From: DAIOGN01 sp036745245
GTDB lineage: Bacteria; Zixibacteria; MSB-5A5; JAUVRN01
Assembly (NCBI GenBank): GCA_036745245.1
Contig: DAIOGN010000151.1
Coordinates: forward strand, 1 to 6,953
Length of the DNA stretch: 6,953 bases
Direction of reading: 5' to 3'
In this document: piece by piece, positions 1 to 6,482 of the stretch
Layout: the number at the start of each line of letters is the position of its first letter
Position numbering within the stretch: position 1 is the first letter of the stretch
Program-made: the position numbers and the translations under genes
The notes under the pieces: model-generated
The model's input: the letters and a program-made list of their open reading frames with translations, nothing else
What the model was told of the DNA's origin: nothing
Databases searched by the model: none

Positions 1-1373
1 ACTTCAATCCTCGCCGCGGGGGCAGGGCGCGCAAGGCGCTCGGCATCGACAGCGAGGCGGCCGTCCGCTTCGAGAAGGGCGCCGATCCCAACATGGTGCC
101 CTACGCCCTCGATCGCGCCGCGCATCTTCTGGCATCCCTGGGCGGAGGGCGCGCGCGTGCCGGCGCGGCCGACGTGTATCCCCAACCCATCGTTCCAAAG
201 ACCCTGAATCTAAGGGTACATCGCGCCAATTCGCTTCTGGGCATCGACCTTCCGGCGGCAGAGATGTCCTCCCTTCTTTCATCGATCGCGCTTGACGTGA
301 AGGACAAGGGCCATCTTGAAGTGCGCGTTCCCACCTTCCGCCCCGACCTGGAGCGCGAGATCGACCTGGTGGAGGAGGTGGCGAGGCTGTACGGTCTGGA
401 AAACATTCCGGAGCGTGCGCACGGTGGCGGGCGGCTGTGGGATGTACCCGATCACGATGCCACGGTGGAGGGACTCATCCACGCGCGGTTGTCGTCGTCG
501 GGGTTCAACGAAGTGGTCACGGGCAGCCTGGGTACTCCGGCGTCGTACAAGGTGTTTCATCCCGGCACAGAGCCCGTGGCCATCGCCAATCCCATCTCCG
601 ACGACCTGTCGCACCTCCGATCGGGTCTTCTGGCCGATCTGGTGAACGTGGCGCAGCACAATTTCAATCACCGCAATCTCGACTGGCGGATCTACTCCCT
701 CGGCACCGTGTTCCTGCCGAATGGGGAGGGCGTTGCGCCGCTCGAGGAACAGCGGCTGGCGCTGGCCATGGCCGGGTTGCGCGCGCCGCGACACTTCAGT
801 TCACAGCCCGTGGTCGCGGACTGGTTCGATCTCAAGGGCGCGCTCGAAGATCTGTGCTCCTATCTGCGAGTGTCCGGATTGACGTTCGTCCCCGCCCTCC
901 GGCCCGGCTTCGAGCCCGGCTCTGCGTTCGAGTGCAGAATCGGGGATGTTCACGCCGGCTGGGCGGGCAGCTTCGACCGCAGGCGCAAGGGGCCCTGGGA
1001 CATCAAGGAGACTCTCTGGCTGGCTGAGCTCCGTCTGGCTTCGCTGCAGATGGCCCGCACGGGTGACCCCGTGTATCAGCCGCTGCCGCGCTATCCGGCC
1101 GTTTCCCGCGATCTGGCGCTGGTGGTGGCGGAGGCTACATCGGCCGACTCGCTGGCCCGCACGATTCGCGAGGTGGCCGGTCCGCTCCTTTCCACGCTCG
1201 ATGTGTTCGACGTGTATCGCGGCAAGCCACTGGCAAAGGACACCAAGAGTGTGGCCTTCAACCTGGTGTTCCAGTCCGCCGAGCGCAGCCTGGAGGCGGC
1301 CGAGGTGGATTCTGCCTTTGGGCTCGTGATAGAGGCGGTGGCGAAGCGCCACAGCGCGGTCCTGCGCCAGTAG
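1..1373 (+). CDS. pheT: Phenylalanyl-tRNA synthetase beta subunit, C-terminal part (5' truncated by window edge)
   Basis: PheT is the beta chain of the alpha2-beta2 phenylalanyl-tRNA synthetase, which charges tRNA-Phe in the cytoplasm. The frame is open from the window's left edge (first full codon at 3) and gives 456 residues; the family is usually about 800, so roughly the first 340, including the tRNA-binding OB fold, lie outside. In order: the end of the B3/B4 editing domain (residues 1-50, with the family hallmark RFEKGADP near 22-29); the B5 domain (about 68-133, ending in VPTFRPDLEREIDLVEEV, whose acidic residues match the family's metal-site motif); the catalytic-core-like B6/B7 region (about 145-345, with NPISDDLSHLR); and the C-terminal anticodon-binding FDX-ACB fold (about 358-455, with RYPAVSRD and FDVYRG). 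The track's internal ATG at 93 is not the real start. pheS would be expected upstream. No frameshift is seen. Confidence 0.97.
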   Translation, partial: FNPRRGGRARKALGIDSEAAVRFEKGADPNMVPYALDRAAHLLASLGGGRARAGAADVYPQPIVPKTLNLRVHRANSLLGIDLPAAEMSSLLSSIALDVKDKGHLEVRVPTFRPDLEREIDLVEEVARLYGLENIPERAHGGGRLWDVPDHDATVEGLIHARLSSSGFNEVVTGSLGTPASYKVFHPGTEPVAIANPISDDLSHLRSGLLADLVNVAQHNFNHRNLDWRIYSLGTVFLPNGEGVAPLEEQRLALAMAGLRAPRHFSSQPVVADWFDLKGALEDLCSYLRVSGLTFVPALRPGFEPGSAFECRIGDVHAGWAGSFDRRRKGPWDIKETLWLAELRLASLQMARTGDPVYQPLPRYPAVSRDLALVVAEATSADSLARTIREVAGPLLSTLDVFDVYRGKPLAKDTKSVAFNLVFQSAERSLEAAEVDSAFGLVIEAVAKRHSAVLRQ

Positions 1374-1427
1374 TCGCTTCGAACCGCGGGAGGCTATCCT
1401 CTTTGCCCCCGAGCGCTTACATAAACC

Positions 1428-1456
1428 TTGACAGCCCTCGTCCGGGGGGTCTTAAT
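1428..1456 (+). promoter_or_regulatory. Candidate sigma-70-type promoter for zapA (and possibly the downstream operon)
   Basis: A perfect TTGACA sits at 1428-1433, and 17 bases later CTTAAT (1451-1456) matches four of six positions of the TATAAT consensus. The spacing is ideal. Transcription would begin near 1463 and leave a leader of about 36 bases before the zapA ATG at 1499. The site lies in the 125-base gap after pheT, where an independent promoter makes sense. The -10 box lacks the important A at position 2, and the phylum's sigma preference is unknown, so this is inference from sequence alone. Confidence 0.45.
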
Positions 1457-1498
1457 TCGCGCAAAACCGCCGGTTAGGTGGTACTGCCCAGGCAGGCT

Positions 1499-1843
1499 AT
1501 GACCCAGGACGCCCGGGCTCCGGAAGGCACACTGGCCCTCCGTGGCCCTGTTGTAACCGTGAATATCTTCGGCGCCGACTACTCATTGCGAGCGGGCGCC
1601 GACCCCGAATATATACGTCAGGTTGCCACCGACGTGGACCGCATCATGCGAGACATCTCCGCGCGCGTAAAGCACGCTTCGGCCACTCGCATCGCGGTTC
1701 TGGCGGCCCTCCAGTTGAGGGACCAACTCAACCTTCTGCAGCGTCAAAGTCAGACGGGGCAAAAAGATCTTCAGGAGTTGGCGCGACAGGCCGATTCGCT
1801 GCTCTCACGGTTGGATCAAACGCTGCTCGACGTGGCGGACTAG
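1499..1843 (+). CDS. zapA: Cell division protein ZapA family
   Basis: ZapA is a small cytoplasmic protein that binds FtsZ and promotes bundling of its protofilaments at the division site. The product is 114 residues, normal for the family. The head domain (about 18-72) carries the expected pattern: VVTVNIFGADYSLR, then PEYIRQVATDVDRIM, then TRIAVLAALQLRDQL. The rest (about 73-112) is heptad-rich, glutamine- and leucine-rich, and fits the C-terminal coiled coil used for dimer/tetramer formation. I chose ATG 1499, since a weak AGG (1490-1492) lies six bases upstream and the family core starts around residue 18. A GTG at 1478 in the same frame would add seven residues, but it has no ribosome binding site. 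The gene follows pheT and precedes rny, a neighbourhood familiar from several bacterial phyla. Confidence 0.9.
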   Translation: MTQDARAPEGTLALRGPVVTVNIFGADYSLRAGADPEYIRQVATDVDRIMRDISARVKHASATRIAVLAALQLRDQLNLLQRQSQTGQKDLQELARQADSLLSRLDQTLLDVAD

Positions 1844-1878
1844 CTTCCCGGCTTCAACCATAAATCTGTAGTCCTCCC

Positions 1879-1883
1879 GGAGG
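1879..1883 (+). promoter_or_regulatory. Strong ribosome binding site of rny
   Basis: GGAGG lies seven bases before the ATG at 1891, a perfect Shine-Dalgarno core at good spacing, and it fixes the start of rny. It is immediately preceded by CCTCC (1873-1877), so the site forms a short inverted repeat that could partly hide it in a small hairpin. Confidence 0.8.
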
Positions 1884-1890
1884 CCGCCGT

Positions 1891-3447
1891 ATGCCCAACG
1901 CGGTCTATATCATATTCGCCCTGGGCGCCGTGCTGGCGGCGGTGCTCTTCGGCTGGCTTTTGCGCGGACGCATGGGCCGCCTCAAGGTGGCCGATGCCGA
2001 GTCCATGGCCACGCGCATCGTGACCGAGGCCAAAAAAGAAGCGGAGATGCGCAAGAAGGAAGCCGTGCTCGAGGCTCGCGACGAGTGGTACAAGGCCAAG
2101 GCCAACTTCGAACGCCAGAGCGAAAACCAGCGTCGCGAAATCGAAAAGGAACAGGAAAACGTCCGCAAGCAGGCCGATGAGCTGGACGGAAAATTCGACG
2201 TGCTCAGCCGCAAGGAGAAGGACCTCCAGAACCGCGAACGCTCCCTGGGCTCGCGTGAAAAGAGCATCGTATCACGCGGCGAGGAGCTCACCAAACTGAT
2301 CAAGGACCAGAACGTTCAACTCGAGCGCGTGGCCAACATGACCACGGAGGATGCCAAGAAACTCCTCATGCAGAACCTCGAGGGGGAGGCGCGGCTGGCG
2401 GTGGCGGCCCGCGTGAAGGACATTCGCGAGAAGGCCGAGCAGAACGCCGAGCGCGAAGCCCGCGACATCATCGTGGGAGCCATCTACCGTTGCGCCGCCG
2501 ATCACACGGTGGAGACCACGGTGTCGGTGGTGTCTTTGCCGTCGGAGGAAATGAAGGGCCGTATCATCGGCCGCGAGGGGCGCAACATCCGCACGTTCGA
2601 AACGGCCACCGGCGTGGACGTGATCGTGGACGACACGCCGGAAGCGATCATCCTCTCCTGCTACGACCCGGTGCGCCGGGAGATCGCCAAGATGTCCATG
2701 GAGAAGCTCATCCAGGACGGGCGCATTCATCCCAGCCGCATCGAGGAACTGGTGGAGAAATCCACCAAGGAGATGGACGTGATCATCCGCGAGGCGGGCG
2801 AGCAGGCGTGCTTCGAGCTGGGCATCCACGGACTGCACGGCGAATTGACCCGCATGCTGGGCAAACTCAAGTACCGCACCTCCTACGGCCAGAACGTGCT
2901 GGCGCACAGCAAGGAAGTGTCCATGCTGTGCGGCATCATGGCCGCACAACTCGGGCTGGATGCCGACCTGGCCAAGCGCGCCGGGTTGCTGCACGACATC
3001 GGCAAGGCCGTCGACCGCGAAACCGAAGGCACGCATACGGAGATCGGCGCGCGTTACGCCTCGCGCTACAACGAGCACGCGGTGGTGATCAACGCCATTG
3101 CCGCGCACCACGGGGATGTGCCCAAGGAAACGCCGTATCCGGTGCTGGTGTCGGCGGCTGACGCCATCTCCGGCTCGCGCCCGGGGGCGAGGCGCGAACC
3201 GCTCGAGGGCTACGTGAAGAGGCTGGAAAAACTCGAAGAAGTGGCTGATTCGTTTACGGGCGTGGCCAAGGCGTTTGCCATCCAGGCGGGCCGTGAAGTG
3301 CGCGTGATCGTGGAACCGCAGGAGCTCGACGACTCCGGATGCGAGAAGCTCGCCTCCGACATCGCCGACCGCATCCAGGCGGAGATGCAGTATCCCGGCC
3401 AGATCAAGGTGACCGTNNNNNNNNNNTCGGTGGACTATGCGCGGTAG
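1891..3447 (+). CDS. rny: Ribonuclease Y (membrane-anchored endoribonuclease), contains an assembly gap near the 3' end
   Basis: RNase Y is the main endonuclease initiating mRNA decay in many bacteria that lack RNase E; it cuts single-stranded RNA and is held at the inner face of the membrane. The 518-codon product has the family layout. An N-terminal membrane helix (about 3-24) is followed by a long charged coiled coil (about 30-195, Lys/Glu/Arg-rich), then a KH RNA-binding domain with GRIIGREGRNIR at 223-234. The HD metal-dependent nuclease domain follows, with H339, the HD pair H368-D369, H406-H407 and D424 all present. The C-terminus ends in SVDYAR, as family members do. Ten Ns (3417-3426) interrupt the last dozen codons, but both sides stay in the same frame, so the gene is probably intact. 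Its stop is 12 bases before ymdB, indicating one transcript. Confidence 0.97.
   Translation: MPNAVYIIFALGAVLAAVLFGWLLRGRMGRLKVADAESMATRIVTEAKKEAEMRKKEAVLEARDEWYKAKANFERQSENQRREIEKEQENVRKQADELDGKFDVLSRKEKDLQNRERSLGSREKSIVSRGEELTKLIKDQNVQLERVANMTTEDAKKLLMQNLEGEARLAVAARVKDIREKAEQNAEREARDIIVGAIYRCAADHTVETTVSVVSLPSEEMKGRIIGREGRNIRTFETATGVDVIVDDTPEAIILSCYDPVRREIAKMSMEKLIQDGRIHPSRIEELVEKSTKEMDVIIREAGEQACFELGIHGLHGELTRMLGKLKYRTSYGQNVLAHSKEVSMLCGIMAAQLGLDADLAKRAGLLHDIGKAVDRETEGTHTEIGARYASRYNEHAVVINAIAAHHGDVPKETPYPVLVSAADAISGSRPGARREPLEGYVKRLEKLEEVADSFTGVAKAFAIQAGREVRVIVEPQELDDSGCEKLASDIADRIQAEMQYPGQIKVTXXXXSVDYAR
3417..3426. other. Run of ten Ns: assembly/scaffolding gap
   Basis: Positions 3417-3426 are unresolved bases inside the rny 3' end. 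A fixed run of ten Ns is a common scaffolder placeholder rather than a measured gap length. The codon before it begins GT (Val whatever follows), and TCG-GTG-GAC-TAT resumes in frame. Both flanks fit the conserved RNase Y tail, so the join is credible even though its length is uncertain. Confidence 0.97.
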
Positions 3448-3459
3448 TAACGGCGGACC

Positions 3460-4290
3460 GTGGTGAATCAGGTCAACATTCTCTTCGTGGGCGATGTGGT
3501 GGGGAAGCCCGGCCGCTGGGCCACGTATCATCTTCTGCCCAAACTCAAGAGCCAGTTCCGGGCCGACTTCACCATCGTCAACGTGGAGAACGCGGCCCAG
3601 GGCTTCGGCTGCACGAAGGCCATGGGCGAGGCGTTTCTGCGCTGGGGCGTCGACATCATGACCTCCGGCAACCACATCTGGGACCGGCTGGAAACGCAGG
3701 ACTATCTCAACGCCGAGCCGCGCCTTCTGAGGCCCGCCAACTACCCGATCGGCAATGCGGGAGCGGGCGCGCAGACGTTCGTCAACGAGGCGGGAATTAC
3801 GTTCGGTGTTCTGAATCTACAGGGCCGCGTGTTCATGCCGCCCATCGACGACCCGTTCAAGGTCGCACACGAGCTGGTGACGGAGCTTCGCAAGCAGACG
3901 CCCATCATCTTTGTGGACTTCCACGCCGAGACCACATCTGAAAAGCAGGCGATGGGCCGCTACCTCGATGGCCGCATCACCGCGCTGGTGGGCACGCACA
4001 CGCATGTGCAGACGGCCGACGAACATATCATGGCGGGTGGCACGGCCTTCATCTGCGACGCCGGCATGACCGGCCCGTACGATTCCATCATCGGCATGAG
4101 GCACGAAGGAGCGCTGAAGCGCTTCCTCACGGCGATGCCCGAAAAATTCACCGTGGCCGAGCGCGACGTGCGCCTGGCCGCCGTGCTGGTGACCGCCGAC
4201 GCCGACACCGGGCGTGCCGAGAAAATCCAGCGGTTCCAGTTCAGCATGGACGACGGCGCCACGCCGAGCCTGGCTTCGTTCAAGGACTGA
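3460..4290 (+). CDS. ymdB: YmdB-type metallophosphoesterase (TIGR00282 family)
   Basis: This is a calcineurin-like dimetal phosphoesterase of the YmdB family; the Bacillus subtilis member hydrolyses 2',3'-cyclic nucleotides and affects biofilm and motility gene expression. The 276 residues match the family length (about 265). Metal-site motifs appear in order: GDVVGKPGR with D12, NVENAAQGFG with E43 and N44, SGNHIWD with N71 and H72, FHAE with H155, and GTHTHVQTADE with H180 and H182, followed by CDAGMTGPYDSIIG. All expected ligands are present, so it should be active. Two GTG codons stand in tandem (3460 and 3463); the upstream one is used here, with only a weak GGCGGA element before it. It sits 12 bases after rny, the same pairing as ymdA-ymdB in Bacillus, which supports a link to RNA turnover. 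The actual substrate here is inferred. Confidence 0.94.
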   Translation: MVNQVNILFVGDVVGKPGRWATYHLLPKLKSQFRADFTIVNVENAAQGFGCTKAMGEAFLRWGVDIMTSGNHIWDRLETQDYLNAEPRLLRPANYPIGNAGAGAQTFVNEAGITFGVLNLQGRVFMPPIDDPFKVAHELVTELRKQTPIIFVDFHAETTSEKQAMGRYLDGRITALVGTHTHVQTADEHIMAGGTAFICDAGMTGPYDSIIGMRHEGALKRFLTAMPEKFTVAERDVRLAAVLVTADADTGRAEKIQRFQFSMDDGATPSLASFKD

Positions 4291-4297
4291 GGGAAGG
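4291..4297 (+). promoter_or_regulatory. Ribosome binding site deciding the GTG start of folD
   Basis: GGGAAGG directly follows the ymdB stop codon and ends four bases before the GTG at 4302. It is the only purine-rich element near the start, and it supports GTG 4302 over any downstream start, since family homology begins within the first few residues (SPILLDGK). Confidence 0.6.
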
Positions 4298-4301
4298 CAG
4301 C

Positions 4302-5180
4302 GTGTCCCCGATTCTCCTCGACGGCAAGGCGACCGCCGCCGCCCTGCGCGCGGAACTCACGGCGGCTGTGACCGGCCTCACAGTCCGCGGGGTGATTCCC
4401 GGCCTGGCCGCCGTTCTGGTGGGCGACGATCCGGCATCGGCCATTTATGTTCGGAGTAAGGCGAAGGCCTGTGAACAGGTGGGGATCTACTCCGAGGTGA
4501 TTCGCCTGCCCGCACAAACGGCGGAGTCGGAGCTGCTCGAACTGGTGAGCGTGCTGAACCGCCGCCCCGACATTCACGGCATTCTCGTGCAGTCGCCTGT
4601 GCCCGCCGGGATGGATGAGTTCAAAGTGAATCTGGCGGTGTCACCGGCGAAGGACGTGGACGGTTTTCATCCCGACAACGTGGGGAAGGTCCTGCTCGGC
4701 CGCCCAGGATTCGTGCCCTGCACTCCGGCGGGCGTACTTGAGTTGTTGAGACGATACAACATCGAGACGCGTGGCGCCGAGGTGGTCATCGCAGGCCGCG
4801 GCAACATCGTAGGAAAGCCGCTGGCGGCGCTGTTGATCCAGAAGGCCGCCGGTGCCGATGCTACCGTGACGGTGTGCCACTCACGCACGCGCGACCTGGC
4901 TGCACACTGCCGTCGGGCCGACATTCTCGTGGCCGCGATGGGCCAGCCCGAGCTGATCCGCGGCGACTGGGTGAAAGAGGGCGCCGTGGTGGTGGATGTG
5001 GGCATCAACCGCATCAACGACAGCTCGGAGAAGGGCTATCGAATCGCCGGCGACGTGCATTTCGAGAGCGTGGCGCCGAAGTGCCGCGCCATCACGCCCG
5101 TGCCCGGCGGAGTGGGGCCCATGACGATCGCGATGCTCCTGCGGAACACGGTGGAGGCGGCCAAGCGGACGCTAGTCTGA
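4302..5180 (+). CDS. folD: Bifunctional methylenetetrahydrofolate dehydrogenase / methenyltetrahydrofolate cyclohydrolase
   Basis: FolD oxidises 5,10-methylene-THF to methenyl-THF with NAD(P)+ and hydrolyses that to 10-formyl-THF, feeding purine synthesis and initiator tRNA formylation in the cytoplasm. The 292 residues match the usual length (about 285). The catalytic domain shows VGDDPASAIYVRSK with Y49 and K53, GILVQSPVP with Q97, and KDVDGFHP with D120, the residues that build the active site in characterised FolD. PCTPAG is at 139-144. The Rossmann domain has AGRGNIVGKP (164-173), where many homologues have Ser rather than Gly167. The C-terminal signature TPVPGGVGPMT is at 265-275. The start is a GTG with a ribosome binding site 11 bases behind ymdB, so it is probably translated from the same mRNA. 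In many genomes xseA/xseB follow folD; here they do not. Confidence 0.97.
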   Translation: MSPILLDGKATAAALRAELTAAVTGLTVRGVIPGLAAVLVGDDPASAIYVRSKAKACEQVGIYSEVIRLPAQTAESELLELVSVLNRRPDIHGILVQSPVPAGMDEFKVNLAVSPAKDVDGFHPDNVGKVLLGRPGFVPCTPAGVLELLRRYNIETRGAEVVIAGRGNIVGKPLAALLIQKAAGADATVTVCHSRTRDLAAHCRRADILVAAMGQPELIRGDWVKEGAVVVDVGINRINDSSEKGYRIAGDVHFESVAPKCRAITPVPGGVGPMTIAMLLRNTVEAAKRTLV

Positions 5181-5207
5181 TCCACATCTTCAGGTTATCT
5201 TAGCATC

Positions 5208-6458
5208 ATGACGGGCCGACCCTGGCTTGTGGCAGGGGCCCTGCTTCTCCTGGCGCCCTCTGCCTTCTCGCAACAGTACTCGCTGCGCTTCTACGGCAAC
5301 GGTGCCAACGACATCGACCGGGTGAAGATCCGAATCGACAACCCGTTTGACTCCCTGCCCGGCCCGCCCGCCGACATCGGCGCCACCAACTACTTCACGC
5401 TGGAATTCTGGATGAAGGCGAGCGCTGCCGACAATACGGCGCCTTCAGTGTCATGCGGAGCCAACATCAACTGGATCTACGGAAACATCATCTTCGACCG
5501 CGATCGCTACAACCAGGATCGGAAATTCGGAATCTCCGTGGCCGGGGGCGTCTTGGTGTTCGGGGTGTCAGGCGACGGGACCGGTGACTACACCATCTGC
5601 GGCAGCACAAACGTGCTGGATGACCAGTGGCACCATGTTGCTGTGACCCGACGCGCCAACGGGTACATGAGGCTCTGGGTGGACGGCTCAGTGGATGCCA
5701 ATGCACAGGGGGATGAGGGTCCGTATGGCGATGTGAGTTACCCTGACAGCGCCTTTCCACTCGATCAGTGCGGCGGTCCGTGCACCAACAGCGACCCCTA
5801 TCTCGTGATCGGCGCCGAAAAGCACGATGCCGGAAGTTCGTATCCTTCCTTCAACGGCTACCTCGATGAGGTACGACTGTCCTCCGTGGAGCGGTACTAT
5901 CTTAGCTTCGATTTCCCTCCAGCGATCCCGTTTTCACCAGACAGCTCCACCGTGGCTCTGTATCACTTCGACGAAGGATCGGGTGACTCCGTCTGGGATG
6001 TCTCCGGAGCACTCGGGGGCCCCAGTCACGGGGAGGTGAAATTCGGCGGATCCCCTGCGGGGCCGGTGTGGTCGACGGATACGCCGTGCGGCGGTGTTGA
6101 CACCGACACGGATGGGTTGGCGGACGCATGCGACAATTGCCCCGCTCAGTTCAACCCCGACCAGGCGGACTCCGACCTCGACGGGTACGGAGATTCGTGC
6201 GACGTGTGTCTGATCGTGATCCCCGGCGACGTGAACGTCAGCGGAGCCGTCACTTCGGCGGACATCCTGGGGGTCGTCGGCTACATATTCAAGGACGGGA
6301 TACCGCAGCCGTGCTACGCCAATGCCGATGTGAATTGCACAGGCGTTACCACCACATCCGACATCATTTACCTGGTGAACCACGTGTTCAAGTCCGGCCC
6401 GCCTCCCTGCGACATCTGTAGAATCGTGCCGCACGTTTGGGAGTGTGACGGGTCGTAG
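5208..6458 (+). CDS. Exported LamG-domain protein with thrombospondin type 3 and dockerin-like repeats
   Basis: I recognise domains, not a named gene. The 416-residue product begins with a classical signal peptide: Arg4, a hydrophobic core at 6-16, and likely signal peptidase I cleavage after AFS (residue 21). Residues about 22-230 are a concanavalin-like LamG (Laminin_G_3) fold, with FTLEFWMKA (63-71), WHHVAVTR (141-148), RLWVDG and GYLDEVRLS (217-225). A second short LamG-like start, YHFDEGSGDSVWD, follows near 250. Residues 298-332 form an aspartate-rich thrombospondin type 3 calcium-binding repeat. Two dockerin-like repeats follow, GDVNVSGAVTSAD (340-352) and ADVNCTGVTTTSD (373-385). Fourteen cysteines, several as CDxC, suggest disulfides outside the cytoplasm. 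No transmembrane anchor or sorting tail is visible. It is probably a secreted or cell-surface carbohydrate- or protein-binding protein; the ligand is unknown. No Shine-Dalgarno sequence precedes the ATG. Confidence 0.85.
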   Translation: MTGRPWLVAGALLLLAPSAFSQQYSLRFYGNGANDIDRVKIRIDNPFDSLPGPPADIGATNYFTLEFWMKASAADNTAPSVSCGANINWIYGNIIFDRDRYNQDRKFGISVAGGVLVFGVSGDGTGDYTICGSTNVLDDQWHHVAVTRRANGYMRLWVDGSVDANAQGDEGPYGDVSYPDSAFPLDQCGGPCTNSDPYLVIGAEKHDAGSSYPSFNGYLDEVRLSSVERYYLSFDFPPAIPFSPDSSTVALYHFDEGSGDSVWDVSGALGGPSHGEVKFGGSPAGPVWSTDTPCGGVDTDTDGLADACDNCPAQFNPDQADSDLDGYGDSCDVCLIVIPGDVNVSGAVTSADILGVVGYIFKDGIPQPCYANADVNCTGVTTTSDIIYLVNHVFKSGPPPCDICRIVPHVWECDGS

Positions 6459-6482
6459 GTCGCACCAAACGAAAGGCAACCG

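Noticed and set aside
279..794. Antisense and alternative-frame ORFs over pheT (also 437-1027 and 801-1352)
   Set aside because: pheT is confirmed in its own frame by conserved domains to the stop; these are out-of-frame shadows in GC-rich DNA.
1388..1404. Possible terminator after pheT (GAGG-ctat-CCTC followed by TTT)
   Set aside because: Only four strong pairs and three Ts; too weak to call without folding or transcript evidence.
1478..1498. GTG at 1478 as an upstream start of zapA
   Set aside because: It has no ribosome binding site, and the added residues do not match the family; ATG 1499 is better supported.
1374..1498. 6S RNA or other small RNA near zapA, as in enterobacteria
   Set aside because: The gap is 125 bases, shorter than a typical 6S RNA, holds a promoter-like element, and I see no long imperfect hairpin with a central bubble.
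2272..3675. Long 467-residue open frame on the minus strand across rny and ymdB
   Set aside because: It lies wholly antisense to two well-supported genes, runs through the N gap, has a His/Arg/Gly/Ala-rich composition typical of GC-rich shadow frames, and shows no recognisable motif.
6458..6481. Possible terminator between the convergent LamG and HAD genes (GGTCGC with GCAACC)
   Set aside because: The stem has a mismatch, a 12-base loop and no T run; chance complementarity is equally likely.
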